Below are positions 40,164-49,249 of a stretch of 64,000 nucleotides of DNA, in pieces (positions within the stretch are counted from its first letter, which is position 1; each line of letters starts with the position of its first letter). Where the stretch lies: the NCBI RefSeq assembly GCF_963675965.1, contig NZ_OY780935.1, positions 2,158,501 to 2,222,500 on the forward strand, given 5' to 3'. Source of the DNA: an uncultured Celeribacter sp. (lineage in GTDB: Bacteria; Pseudomonadota; Alphaproteobacteria; Rhodobacterales; Rhodobacteraceae). A program made the translations under genes and the position numbers. The notes under the pieces were generated by a model. The model did not search any database. It saw only the letters and a program-made list of their open reading frames with translations, and was not told the origin of the DNA.

Positions 40164-40961
40164 TTGGATTTTGAAAAGCTCGTCCCCCTCATGCGCAAGC
40201 TGGCCATTGAGGCCGGGGAGAAAATCATGAAAATTTACAATTCAGATGATTTCGAGGTCAAAACCAAGGAAGACGACAGTCCGGTGACCTTTGCCGACGA
40301 AGCTGCCGATGCGCTGATCTCTGCCGGTCTGCGCGCCGCGTTTCCTGACACGATCCTGATCACCGAAGAACAGGCTGCGTCCCACGATCTCAAAGCGGAC
40401 ACCTTTTTGATTGTTGATCCGCTCGACGGGACGAAGGAATTCGTCAAGCGTCGCGGCGATTTCACCGTGAACATCGCTTATGTTGAAAATGGCATCCCGG
40501 TGCGCGGTGTCGTCTACGCGCCAGTCAAGGGGCGTTTGTTCATCACCGGCGCTGACGGTCAGTCCTATGAGGAAACCGGAACGTTTGCCTTGGAAACACC
40601 GGGAGAGATGCGGAAAATCTCCGTCTCTACCCCGGACAACTCGGCGCTGATGATCGTGGCGTCAAAATCGCACCGCGATCAAGCGACTGAGGATTATCTG
40701 GCAAAATACAATGCGAAGGATAGCAAATCGGCGGGGTCGTCGCTGAAATTCTGTCTTGTCGCCACCGGAGAGGCCGATCTTTATCCGCGTGTGGGCCGGA
40801 CGATGGAATGGGATACGGCTGCGGGCCATGCGGTGCTGCTGGGCGCCGGTGGCGATGTGGTGCGTTTCGACGACCATAGCCCGCTGCGCTATGGCAAGCC
40901 GGACTATGCCAACCCGTTCTTTATCGCCTATGCGCCCGGCGTTGAATTGAAGGAAGCCTGA
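40164..40961 (+). CDS. cysQ: 3'(2'),5'-bisphosphate nucleotidase CysQ
   Basis: Hydrolyses 3'-phosphoadenosine 5'-phosphate, the by-product of sulfate activation and of sulfotransferases. 265 residues of the Li+-sensitive phosphatase family. The metal motif is IVDPLDGTKEFVKRRGDFTV (~85-104) with ITEEQA before it, and the second motif is EWDTAAGHAVL (~213-223). The start is TTG 40164, chosen because AGGAG lies 8 nt upstream; a TTG at 40143 would add seven residues. It overlaps kdsB by 1 nt. Recycling of PAP would also serve the sulfotransferase at 47803. Confidence 0.93.
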   Translation: MDFEKLVPLMRKLAIEAGEKIMKIYNSDDFEVKTKEDDSPVTFADEAADALISAGLRAAFPDTILITEEQAASHDLKADTFLIVDPLDGTKEFVKRRGDFTVNIAYVENGIPVRGVVYAPVKGRLFITGADGQSYEETGTFALETPGEMRKISVSTPDNSALMIVASKSHRDQATEDYLAKYNAKDSKSAGSSLKFCLVATGEADLYPRVGRTMEWDTAAGHAVLLGAGGDVVRFDDHSPLRYGKPDYANPFFIAYAPGVELKEA

Positions 40962-41761
40962 TGTCTGTTTTGATCGCTATTCCCGCCCGCTACGCCTCGA
41001 CCCGCTATCCGGGCAAGCCGTTGGTCGAACTGGCCGGGGCCAGCGGGGTCAAGAAATCCCTGATCCAGCGCAGTTGGGAGGCGGCCATGGCCGTCAAAGG
41101 CGTGGATCGCGTTGTGGTGGCGACGGATGATGACCGCATTCGCACGGCTGCCGAAGCCTTCGGGGCAGAGGTGGTGATGACTTCAGAGAGCTGCGCCAAT
41201 GGCACGGAGCGCTGTGCTGAGGCCTGGGAAAATCTGGGCAGCAGCTACGACATTGTGGTCAATCTGCAGGGCGATGCGCCATTGACGCCCGCCTGGTTCG
41301 TTGAGGATTTGGTCGCAGGTTTACGCGCTCATCCAACGGCAGAGGTGGCGACGCCGGTGCTGCGCTGTGATGGACGCGCCCTGAACGGCTTTCTCGATGA
41401 TCGCAAGGCTGGCCGTGTCGGCGGCACCACCGCCGTGTTCGGGTCTGACCACAAGGCGCTGTATTTTTCGAAAGAAGTGGTTCCCTATACGTCTGAGGTC
41501 TATGCAGACGATGCGGCGACGCCGGTATTCCATCATGTCGGTGTCTATGCCTATCGCCCCTCTGCGCTGGGCGCCTATCCGAAATGGCCGACTGGCCCGC
41601 TGGAGACGCTCGAAGGGCTTGAGCAGCTGCGGTTCCTGGAACAAGAGCGTCCTGTGCTCTGTGTTGAGGTCGAGGCGCGGGGCCGTCAGTTCTGGGAATT
41701 GAACAATCCGCAGGATGTGCCGCGGATCGAGGCGATGCTGGCGGAGATGGGATCCGATTGA
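40961..41761 (+). CDS. kdsB: 3-deoxy-manno-octulosonate cytidylyltransferase (CMP-Kdo synthetase)
   Basis: Activates Kdo with CTP for lipopolysaccharide or capsule synthesis. 266 residues. The nucleotide-binding start is IPARYASTRYPGKPLVELAG (~5-24); a further family block is VVVATDDDRIRTAAEAFGAE (~47-66). The metal/substrate loop reads NLQGDAPLTP (~101-110) where most KdsB proteins have QGDEP, so Ala replaces the usual Glu. Starts 1 nt into the cysQ stop, so the two are coupled. Confidence 0.92.
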   Translation: MSVLIAIPARYASTRYPGKPLVELAGASGVKKSLIQRSWEAAMAVKGVDRVVVATDDDRIRTAAEAFGAEVVMTSESCANGTERCAEAWENLGSSYDIVVNLQGDAPLTPAWFVEDLVAGLRAHPTAEVATPVLRCDGRALNGFLDDRKAGRVGGTTAVFGSDHKALYFSKEVVPYTSEVYADDAATPVFHHVGVYAYRPSALGAYPKWPTGPLETLEGLEQLRFLEQERPVLCVEVEARGRQFWELNNPQDVPRIEAMLAEMGSD

Positions 41762-41943
41762 GATTTGTTATTGAGACGATTAATTTTTAAGCAATATGTG
41801 GCCCTTATGGGGGTGGAAGCGCAAAACTGTGCTATAGTTGCCCAAATTTCGTGCGCGTCTACTGACCCTGTGGGATTCGCGCACTAGTGTCATATCGTTC
41901 TTTTAATACACGAGCCCGAACAAGCGGGCCCAAAGGAGTAGAG

Positions 41944-42840
41944 ATGAACCGTAAAGTGACAAAAGCGATCTTTCCTGTGGCGGGATTGGGAACGCGGTTT
42001 TTGCCAGCGACCAAATCCATTCCCAAGGAAATCATGACGCTTGTCGACCGTCCTCTTATCCAATACGCCATCGATGAGGCCCGTGCGGCTGGCATCAAAG
42101 AGTTCATCTTTGTGACCTCCAGGGGCAAAGGCGCTCTCGAAGACTATTTCGATCACTCTCCAGTGCTGGAGCAGGAGCTGCGTAAGAAGGGCAAGGACAA
42201 GCTGCTCGACGTGCTGGACAACACCAACATGGAAAGCGGCGCGATTGCCTACATCCGTCAGCATAAGGCACTGGGCCTTGGGCATGCGGTCTGGTGCGCG
42301 CGGCGTCTGCTCGATCCTAACGAACCTTTCGCGGTCATCCTGCCTGATGACGTAATTGCCGCTGAAAAGCCTTGTCTGCAGCAGATGGTCGAAGCCTATG
42401 AAGACCTCGGCGGCTCCATGGTGGCAGCGATGGAAGTGCCCGAAGACAAAGTGTCGGCCTACGGTGTGCTCGATGTCGAAAAGGACATGGGGAATGCCGT
42501 TTCGGTCAAGGGCATGGTGGAAAAACCCGCGCCGGGCACGGAGCCGTCGAATCTGGCCGTGATCGGGCGTTACATTCTGTCCCCGGCGGTGATGAGAAAC
42601 CTCGACAAGATGAAGGCGGGCGCTGGTGGTGAGATCCAGTTGACCGATGCCATCGCCGATGAGATTGGCACTGAGCGCGGTGTGTATGGCTATCGTTTTG
42701 CCGGGCAGCGTTTCGACTGCGGCTCCAAGGCAGGGTTCCTGCAGGCGACGATTTCCTTCGGCTTGTCGCGTGACGATCTGCATGATGAGCTGCAGGAATA
42801 TCTGGATGGCCTGGCCGCAAACCGGGCTGCCGCTGAATAA
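41944..42840 (+). CDS. galU: UTP-glucose-1-phosphate uridylyltransferase
   Basis: Makes UDP-glucose for surface glycans. 298 residues. The N-terminal nucleotide loop is FPVAGLGTRFLPATKSIPKE (~10-29), followed by DRPLIQYAIDEARAAGI and FAVILPDDVIAAEKPCLQQM (~125-144); VEKPAPGTEPSNLAVIGRYI (~190-209) is the sugar-binding segment. AAAGGAG precedes the ATG at 41944. Probably starts a galU-galE unit; galE follows after 9 nt. The 182-bp upstream gap is AT-rich and should contain the promoter. Confidence 0.97.
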   Translation: MNRKVTKAIFPVAGLGTRFLPATKSIPKEIMTLVDRPLIQYAIDEARAAGIKEFIFVTSRGKGALEDYFDHSPVLEQELRKKGKDKLLDVLDNTNMESGAIAYIRQHKALGLGHAVWCARRLLDPNEPFAVILPDDVIAAEKPCLQQMVEAYEDLGGSMVAAMEVPEDKVSAYGVLDVEKDMGNAVSVKGMVEKPAPGTEPSNLAVIGRYILSPAVMRNLDKMKAGAGGEIQLTDAIADEIGTERGVYGYRFAGQRFDCGSKAGFLQATISFGLSRDDLHDELQEYLDGLAANRAAAE

Positions 42841-42849
42841 GGATTGGAG

Positions 42850-43836
42850 ATGACCGCCACTGTTTTGGTGACTGGCGGTGCAGGCTATATCGGTTCGCAT
42901 GCCTGTAAGGCATTGCGGGCCGCTGGCTACCTGCCCGTGACATATGACAACCTTTCCACAGGCTGGGCGGAGGCGGTCAAATTCGGCCCCTTGGAAGAGG
43001 GGGATTTGCTGGACCGCGCCCGGCTGGATGCGGTCTTTGCGAAACACAAACCCGTCGCCGTGATGCATTTTGCCGCCTTTTCCCAGGTTGGTGAAAGCAT
43101 GAAGAACCCCGGCAAATACTGGCGCAACAATGTCATTGGCTCGCTGACGTTGATTGAGGCGGCTGTGGCCGCAGGTTGCATGAAGTTTGTCTTTTCCTCG
43201 ACTTGCGCGACCTATGGCGATCAGGACAATGTGGTGCTGGACGAAGACTCCGTGCAATTGCCGATCAATTCTTATGGCGCTTCCAAAAAGGCGATTGAGG
43301 ATATTCTGGCCAACTTCGAACAGGCCTATGATCTGAAGTCGGTGATTTTTCGCTATTTCAACGTTGCCGGGGGCGATCCGGAGGCCGAGGTGGGGGAATT
43401 CCACCAGCCGGAGACCCATCTGATTCCTCTTATGCTGGACGCGATCGCGGGCAAACGCGACGCGCTGACCATTTTCGGCACGGACTATGAGACTCCTGAC
43501 GGGACCTGTATTCGCGACTATGTGCATGTCTGCGATCTGGTCGACGCGCATGTTTTGGGTCTGAAATGGCTCGAAGAGGGCAAGGGCAGCCGGGTATTCA
43601 ACCTTGGCACTGGCAAGGGGTTTTCCGTGCGCGAGGTCATCGAGCATTCCCGGGCCGTGACCAATATGGATGTGCCCTATGTCGAAGGCGACCGTCGTCC
43701 TGGGGATTGCACCAAGCTGGTGTCTGGCTCTGAGCGTGCAGTGCGCGAACTGGGGTGGATGCCAAAACGCTCCACGCTTGAAACCATGATCCGGGACGCC
43801 TGGCTCTGGCATCAAACCGGCCATTACGAAGGTTAA
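42850..43836 (+). CDS. galE: UDP-glucose 4-epimerase
   Basis: Interconverts UDP-glucose and UDP-galactose, using the product of the gene before it. 328 residues of extended SDR type. NAD-binding VTGGAGYIGSHACKALRAAG (~7-26), catalytic Ser/Thr in VFSSTCATYGDQ (~117-128) and Tyr/Lys in NSYGASKKAIEDIL (~141-154), then YFNVAGGDPEAEVGE. GGATTGGAG lies before the ATG at 42850. Supplies UDP-galactose for the glycosyltransferases that follow. Confidence 0.96.
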   Translation: MTATVLVTGGAGYIGSHACKALRAAGYLPVTYDNLSTGWAEAVKFGPLEEGDLLDRARLDAVFAKHKPVAVMHFAAFSQVGESMKNPGKYWRNNVIGSLTLIEAAVAAGCMKFVFSSTCATYGDQDNVVLDEDSVQLPINSYGASKKAIEDILANFEQAYDLKSVIFRYFNVAGGDPEAEVGEFHQPETHLIPLMLDAIAGKRDALTIFGTDYETPDGTCIRDYVHVCDLVDAHVLGLKWLEEGKGSRVFNLGTGKGFSVREVIEHSRAVTNMDVPYVEGDRRPGDCTKLVSGSERAVRELGWMPKRSTLETMIRDAWLWHQTGHYEG

Positions 43837-43916
43837 GCCCGGCGTCTGTGGCGCGCGCAAACCCTGTTCCTATTTCCAACGCGACCGCCTAGTCTGTCCC
43901 TGATTTTCGGGGATGG

Positions 43917-44966
43917 ATGCGCTTGGGACAGTTCTGGCAAACCTATAGGCTGCGGGTGTTGCGGCGCTATATGCTGTGGCGGGCGTTGCGCGCGCGCCAT
44001 GCGCTTCACGCCTTGCGTGACCGAACCGGCGCTTTGGAGCCTCAGGACATTTTATGTTTCTCGGTTGTGCGCAATGAGGCGCTGCGCTTGCCCTATTTTC
44101 TGGACTACCACAGACGTCTGGGGGTGACTCATTTTTTGCTGCTGGACAATGGCAGCACGGATGGTTCGACGGAACTGCTGAAAGAAGCCGCGGATGTGTC
44201 GCTGTGGTCGACTGATGCGAGCTATAAGGCGGCGCGGTTCGGGATGGACTGGCTCAATTGGCTGTTGATGCGATACGGGCGCGGAAAATGGTGCCTGACA
44301 CTTGATGCCGATGAGCTGTTTGTCTTCCCCAATCAAGATCGCCGCACGCTGAAAGATCTGACCGAAGAACTGGATCGCCGTGCATGTGGGGCAATGGGGG
44401 CCCTGATGCTGGATCTCTATCCGAAAGGCGCGGTTTCCGCAGGGGGCTATGTGGCGGGGCAGGACCCGCTTGAAGTCTTGCCCTATTTTGATGCAGGTCC
44501 CTATCGGGCGCGGCGACAGACACCGAAGCAAAACCTTTGTGTGCAGGGCGGTGTGCGGGCGCGGGTGTTTTTTCCGGATCAACCGCAATATGGCCCGACC
44601 CTGAACAAGTTGCCTCTGGTGAAATGGCATTGGCGCCACGCCTATTTCAATGCCACCCACGCCATGTTGCCGGCCCGGATGAACCTGTCTTATGACGGGC
44701 CGGGGGATGCGCGTCTTTCTGGTGCGTTGCTGCATACAAAGTTCCTGCCCGTGGTGGTGGATAAATCAGCCGAGGACCTGCGGCGTCAGCAGCATTTTGC
44801 GCGGCCCTTGGAGTATCGCGGCTATTACGATGCGCTTATGAAGGGGCCGGATCTGTGGTATCCCGGCGCCGTGCGCTACACAGGGTGGCGACAGCTTGCG
44901 GAGCTGGGGTTGTTGTCCGATGGCGGATGGTCCGGCGGCACGTCAGGGTCGGGCACTCGGATCTGA
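43917..44966 (+). CDS. Glycosyltransferase family 2-like protein (first paralogue)
   Basis: 349-residue GT-A-type glycosyltransferase. Residues ~40-150 carry the donor-binding core: FSVVRNEALRLPYFLDYHRR, LLLDNGSTDGSTELLKEA, and the DxD-like metal site CLTLDADELFVFP (~125-137). The C-terminal part (KLPLVKWHWRHAYFNATHAM and HTKFLP) is shared with the gene at 45095. The two are clearly paralogues with the same block order, so they arose by duplication and may add sugars in series. No membrane segment; probably cytoplasmic or membrane-associated. Start at ATG 43917. Confidence 0.87.
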   Translation: MRLGQFWQTYRLRVLRRYMLWRALRARHALHALRDRTGALEPQDILCFSVVRNEALRLPYFLDYHRRLGVTHFLLLDNGSTDGSTELLKEAADVSLWSTDASYKAARFGMDWLNWLLMRYGRGKWCLTLDADELFVFPNQDRRTLKDLTEELDRRACGAMGALMLDLYPKGAVSAGGYVAGQDPLEVLPYFDAGPYRARRQTPKQNLCVQGGVRARVFFPDQPQYGPTLNKLPLVKWHWRHAYFNATHAMLPARMNLSYDGPGDARLSGALLHTKFLPVVVDKSAEDLRRQQHFARPLEYRGYYDALMKGPDLWYPGAVRYTGWRQLAELGLLSDGGWSGGTSGSGTRI

Positions 44967-45094
44967 ACAATTGTAGAATTTGCGGTGGATTGTGTATATT
45001 CCGAGGATGGTCTTCAGAAGACGTTTGCGTGAAAGACGCGCCTATTGTTTGTCTATGACAATCTGGGCGGGATGAAAAAGGATACAGCAGACAG

Positions 45095-46105
45095 GTGAGC
45101 GCGCGCTGGCCATATAAAATGCGGCTGAGACGTAAACAGATGCTCTGGCGGTCCTTTCGGTCACGCTGGGATCTGAAGGCTGTCCAGAATCGCACTGCCG
45201 CCATCGGCGCAGAGGACATCGTGGTGATCACGACGATGCGCAACGAGCGCATCCGCCTGCCGTATTTCCTGCAGTATTACCGCGACATGGGCGTGCGCCA
45301 CTTCCTGATCGTGGACAACGACAGCGACGATGGTTCGCGCGCCTATCTTGAGACGCAGCCCGATGTGTCGCTCTGGCACACCACGGCAAGCTACAAAATG
45401 TCCCGTTTCGGGGTCTTTTGGATGAACTGGCTGGCGCGCAAATACTGTCACAATCATTGGACACTGACCGTCGATGTTGACGAATTCTTTGTCTACCCAT
45501 TCTGCGACACCCGTCCGCTGCAGGCTTTGACAGACTGGCTTGATTCCTATGGTCGGCGCAGCTTTTCGGCCATGCTGCTGGATATGTATCCGAAGGGGCC
45601 AATTGATGCGCTGCGCTATGAAGAAGGGCAGAACCCTTTTGAGATCGCAGAGTGGTTTGACAGCGGCAACTACATGATTTCGATGAATGCGCTCTATCAC
45701 AATTTGTGGATTCAGGGCGGCCCAAGGGCACGTGCATTCTTTTCGGACGAGCCGAAAAAGGCACCGTCCTTGAACAAGATCCCGCTGGTGAAGTGGCATC
45801 GCAGCTATGCCTACATGAATTCGACACATATGTTGCTGCCGCGCCGCCTGAATATGGTCTATGACACTGAAGGCGGAGAGATGTCTTCGGGCGTGCTGCT
45901 GCATGCCAAGTTCCTGCACACGCTGATGGACAAGACCGAAGAGGAATTGCAGCGCAAACAGCATTATGCGGGTGGGCGTGAATATCGCGCTTATCACAAG
46001 CGGCTCAGCCAGAATGCAGACCTGTGGTGCAATTGGTCCGAACGCTACATCAACTGGCGTCAGCTTGAAATCCTTGGGCTTATGTCGAAAGGGAACTGGG
46101 TATGA
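45095..46105 (+). CDS. Glycosyltransferase family 2-like protein (second paralogue)
   Basis: 336-residue paralogue of the gene at 43917. Core blocks: ITTMRNERIRLPYFLQYYRD (~47-66), LIVDNDSDDGSRAYLE and the metal site LTVDVDEFFVYPF (~125-137); the C-terminal region has KIPLVKWHRSYAYMNSTHML. GTG at 45095 gives an N-terminus that lines up with the paralogue; the ribosome-binding site is weak. A promoter-like pair (TTGTAG at 44971, TATATT at 44995, 18 bp apart) lies upstream, so it may be transcribed apart from the first copy. Its stop overlaps the next start by 4 nt. Confidence 0.87.
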   Translation: MSARWPYKMRLRRKQMLWRSFRSRWDLKAVQNRTAAIGAEDIVVITTMRNERIRLPYFLQYYRDMGVRHFLIVDNDSDDGSRAYLETQPDVSLWHTTASYKMSRFGVFWMNWLARKYCHNHWTLTVDVDEFFVYPFCDTRPLQALTDWLDSYGRRSFSAMLLDMYPKGPIDALRYEEGQNPFEIAEWFDSGNYMISMNALYHNLWIQGGPRARAFFSDEPKKAPSLNKIPLVKWHRSYAYMNSTHMLLPRRLNMVYDTEGGEMSSGVLLHAKFLHTLMDKTEEELQRKQHYAGGREYRAYHKRLSQNADLWCNWSERYINWRQLEILGLMSKGNWV

Positions 46106-47799
46106 CGGTCGGGGTGGTGATGATGGTTCACACCGCGCTGCGCCGCGCCGCGCAGGTGGCGCGCTATTGGGACGATCACGGGTGCCCGGTGATCATCCAC
46201 GTCGATAAGAAGGTCGGCCACAGTGACCATCAGGCTCTGGTCGACAGCCTGAAGGGCCGCGACAATATTCTGTTTTGCGAACGGCACGCCTGCGAATGGG
46301 GAACATGGTCTCTGGTGGCGGCGTCTCAGGCCGGTGCGCAGATGTTGCTGGAGCGGTTTCCCGAGGCCAGCCATGTCTTTCTGTCGTCGGGGGCGTGCCT
46401 GCCGCTGCGATCTGCTGACGATCTGAAAGATTACCTTGCGGCGCGCCCGAGCACGGATTTCATTGAAAGCGTGACCACCGAGGATGTCCCATGGACGGTC
46501 GGTGGGCTTGACATCGAGCGGTTCACACTGCGGTTTCCGTTTTCATATAAAAAACAGCCGCGTTTGTTTGACCGTTATGTGGCGTGGCAAAGGCGGGTGG
46601 GCTTTGCGCGCAAAATCCCGGGCGGGCTGGTGCCGCATCTGGGGTCGCAGTGGTGGTGTCTGAGCCGTCAGACCCTGACAGCGATTTTCGAGGATCCGAA
46701 CCGCAAGATCTATGACCGCTATTTCCGGAAAGTCTGGATCCCGGACGAAAGCTATTATCAAACGCTGGTGCGGCGTCATTCCAATCGTGTCGAAAGCCGG
46801 TCTCTGACCCTGTCGAAATTCGATTTCCGCGGTCAGCCACATGTGTTTTACGACGATCATCTGCAGCTGCTGCGCCGTTCGGACTGCTTTGTTGCACGCA
46901 AAATCTGGCCGCAGGCAGATCTGCTCTATGACACGTTCCTGAGTTCCGAACGCGATCCGATGAAAGGGATCGAGCCGAATCCGGGTAAAATCGACCGGAT
47001 TTTTTCGAAGGCGCTGGAGCGGCGGGTTTCCGGGCGCCCGGGTCTTTATATGCAAAGCCGGATGCCGCGTTACGGCAAGGGCCACAACAAAACCAGTGCG
47101 CCCTATTCGGTGTTCGAAGGGTTCACCGAGCTTTTCGAGGACTTCGAAGATTGGCTGGGTCGCACTGTGAACGCACGGGTGCACGGTCATCTCTATGCGC
47201 CGGAGCGCGCGGAATTCGCCGGGCGCAAATGGGTCTTTTCAGGGGCTTTGTCCAGCCGGCCGGCGCTGCGTGACTACAACCCCTGTGGTTTTCTGACGTC
47301 GCTGATCTGGAATACCCGGGGGGAACGTCAATGTTTCATGTTCGGTCCGCGCGACACGCAGGACATCAACTGGCTGATGACGACCGACCCGAATGCGCAG
47401 ATTTCGGTGATTTCAGGGGCGTGGCTGATACCTCTGTTTCGTTCGGAAGAGAATTTCTCTCTGCGTCGCAAAGAGGCGGCGCGTCTTCAGCGGATAGAAG
47501 CGGAACATCTGGATGTTCTGCGTTCTGAATATGTGAAGGCGCGTGTGCGAATCTGGACGCTGTCAGAGTTTCTTGAACTCGGGGTTGAACCCCTGCGCGA
47601 GGTGATCGACGATCTTTTGCCGCGCACCAACCGGCATGTTCTGGAACCTCCGAAGCTCCGGGATTTGACGGGCTTTTCGCAATTCCTGCAAGATCTGAAA
47701 AATCAGGGGATGAATCCCTATCTCGCCGGGGATTTTTCGACCAATACCGCCCCGAAACCGTCATCCGGCCCGCGCAAGCGCCCTTATCTGGTGAAATGA
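46102..47799 (+). CDS. GT14-like beta-1,6-N-acetylglucosaminyltransferase with a C-terminal extension
   Basis: 565 residues. Residues 1-~270 resemble the core-2/I-branching (GT14) domain: PVIIHVDKKVGHSDHQALVD (~29-48), ACEWGTWSLVAASQAG (~64-79), FLSSGACLPLRSADDLKDYL (~93-112) and LGSQWWCLSRQT. Residues ~340-480 form an extra domain (GRKWVFSGALSSRP, CGFLTSLIWNTRG and MFGPRDTQDINWLM) of unknown role. It overlaps the upstream glycosyltransferase by 4 nt and is followed after 3 nt by a sulfotransferase, so the three are coupled and may build and sulfate one surface glycan. Confidence 0.85.
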   Translation: MTVGVVMMVHTALRRAAQVARYWDDHGCPVIIHVDKKVGHSDHQALVDSLKGRDNILFCERHACEWGTWSLVAASQAGAQMLLERFPEASHVFLSSGACLPLRSADDLKDYLAARPSTDFIESVTTEDVPWTVGGLDIERFTLRFPFSYKKQPRLFDRYVAWQRRVGFARKIPGGLVPHLGSQWWCLSRQTLTAIFEDPNRKIYDRYFRKVWIPDESYYQTLVRRHSNRVESRSLTLSKFDFRGQPHVFYDDHLQLLRRSDCFVARKIWPQADLLYDTFLSSERDPMKGIEPNPGKIDRIFSKALERRVSGRPGLYMQSRMPRYGKGHNKTSAPYSVFEGFTELFEDFEDWLGRTVNARVHGHLYAPERAEFAGRKWVFSGALSSRPALRDYNPCGFLTSLIWNTRGERQCFMFGPRDTQDINWLMTTDPNAQISVISGAWLIPLFRSEENFSLRRKEAARLQRIEAEHLDVLRSEYVKARVRIWTLSEFLELGVEPLREVIDDLLPRTNRHVLEPPKLRDLTGFSQFLQDLKNQGMNPYLAGDFSTNTAPKPSSGPRKRPYLVK

Positions 47800-47802
47800 T
47801 CC

Positions 47803-49233
47803 ATGCCCAAGCCCTTTGAATATTTCGTGGTGTTTGCGGAAATGCGGACAGGTTCCAATTTTCTGGAAGAGAACATCAACGCCTATCCGGGGCTGACCTG
47901 CTGGGGCGAGGCGTTCAATCCGGTTTTCATCGGCGGCGCCAAGCGGACAGAGCTGCTGGGCATCGACATGGCTGCGCGCGAAGCGGCGCCGCTTGATCTG
48001 CTGGCGCGGATGCGGGCGGAGACCGAAGGGTTGGCGGGCTTTCGGTTCTTTCACGATCACGACCCGCGTATTCTCAAACATGTTCTGTCTGATCCGGCCT
48101 GCGCCAAGATCATCCTGACCCGCAATCCGCTGGAAAGCTATGTCTCGCGCAAGATTGCCGGGGAAACCGGCCAGTGGCGATTGGGGGATCTCAAGCATGC
48201 GAAAACCACCAAAGTGCCCTTCGACAAGGCAGAGTTCGAAGCGCATCTGGGGACGATGAAGGCCTTTCAGCTGTATGTGCAGCGGGAATTGCAGATCAGC
48301 GGGCAGACGGGGTTCTACATCAATTATGAAGACATTCAGGACGTCGAGATCCTGAACGGTTTGGCGCGGTTTCTGGGGGTTCATGACGCGCGGGACAAGA
48401 CACGACAAAAGACCAAGGTGCAGAACCCGGCACCGATCACCGATAAGGTTTCCAATCCCGAAGATATGCTGCGGGCCCTGTCCGACATCGATCATTTCAA
48501 CCTGTCGAACACGCCCAACTTCGAACCGCGTCGGGGGCCTGCGGTGCCCAGCTATGTCGCGGCGGCTGACGCGCCGCTGTTGTACATGCCGACTGCTGGC
48601 GGCCCCGAGGGCGCTGTCACGGGATGGCTGGCGAATTTGGATGGCAGGGAGGTGTCCGACTTGCTGCATGGCTTCACTCAGAAATCCCTGCGCCAGTGGA
48701 AGCGTCAGCACAAAGGGCATCGCAGTTTTACGGTGGTGTCGCACCCGGTGGTGCGGCTGCATCGCGCCTATTGCCGACATATCGTGGCGCAAGGCCCCGA
48801 AACCTACGGCGAAATCCGCGAGGTGCTGCGCACGACCTATGGGCTGCCCCTGCCGCTTTCGACGTCTGCGCCGGGGTATGACCTGGCGCAGCACCGTGCG
48901 GGCTTTCTGAAGTTCATTCATTTCGTGGCGGGCAATCTGAACGGTCAAACATCGCTTCGGGTCGACCGGTCCTGGGCCTCACAATCCGAGGTGATCAAAG
49001 GATTTGCCGAGTTTTCCTTGCCGGATATGATCCTGCGGGAAGACCGGTTGCAGGCGGATGCGGCCTATCTTGCGCAGATGGCAGGCTGCCGCGAAAAGGT
49101 CAGCCCGGCCGCAGAGCACGCAGATCAGCCCTTTGCGCTGGCCGACATCTATGATGCGGACATAGAGGCGCAGGTGCGGGCAGCCTATCAGCGGGATTAC
49201 ATGATGTTCGGATTTCAGCCCTGGCAGGGCTGA
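47803..49233 (+). CDS. Sulfotransferase with a second, degenerate sulfotransferase-like domain
   Basis: 476 residues. Domain 1 (~1-225): the PAPS 5'-phosphosulfate loop AEMRTGSNFLEENINAYPGL (~12-31), and the 3'-phosphate site IILTRNPLESYVSRKIAGET (~104-123), close to NodH/Stf0-type enzymes. Domain 2 (~255-476) looks like a worn family-2 sulfotransferase: LLYMPTAGGPEGAVTGWLAN resembles the P-loop segment and FTVVSHPVVRLHRAYCRHIV the 3'-phosphate segment. It follows the GT14-like gene by 3 nt, so its likely acceptor is the same glycan. cysQ (40164), which removes PAP, is 7 kb upstream. Confidence 0.85.
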   Translation: MPKPFEYFVVFAEMRTGSNFLEENINAYPGLTCWGEAFNPVFIGGAKRTELLGIDMAAREAAPLDLLARMRAETEGLAGFRFFHDHDPRILKHVLSDPACAKIILTRNPLESYVSRKIAGETGQWRLGDLKHAKTTKVPFDKAEFEAHLGTMKAFQLYVQRELQISGQTGFYINYEDIQDVEILNGLARFLGVHDARDKTRQKTKVQNPAPITDKVSNPEDMLRALSDIDHFNLSNTPNFEPRRGPAVPSYVAAADAPLLYMPTAGGPEGAVTGWLANLDGREVSDLLHGFTQKSLRQWKRQHKGHRSFTVVSHPVVRLHRAYCRHIVAQGPETYGEIREVLRTTYGLPLPLSTSAPGYDLAQHRAGFLKFIHFVAGNLNGQTSLRVDRSWASQSEVIKGFAEFSLPDMILREDRLQADAAYLAQMAGCREKVSPAAEHADQPFALADIYDADIEAQVRAAYQRDYMMFGFQPWQG

Positions 49234-49249
49234 ACGCAGAGATGCCGGC

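Noticed and set aside
41890..43860. 656-codon frame antisense to galU and galE
   Set aside because: Overlaps two well-supported genes; no motif and no ribosome-binding site.
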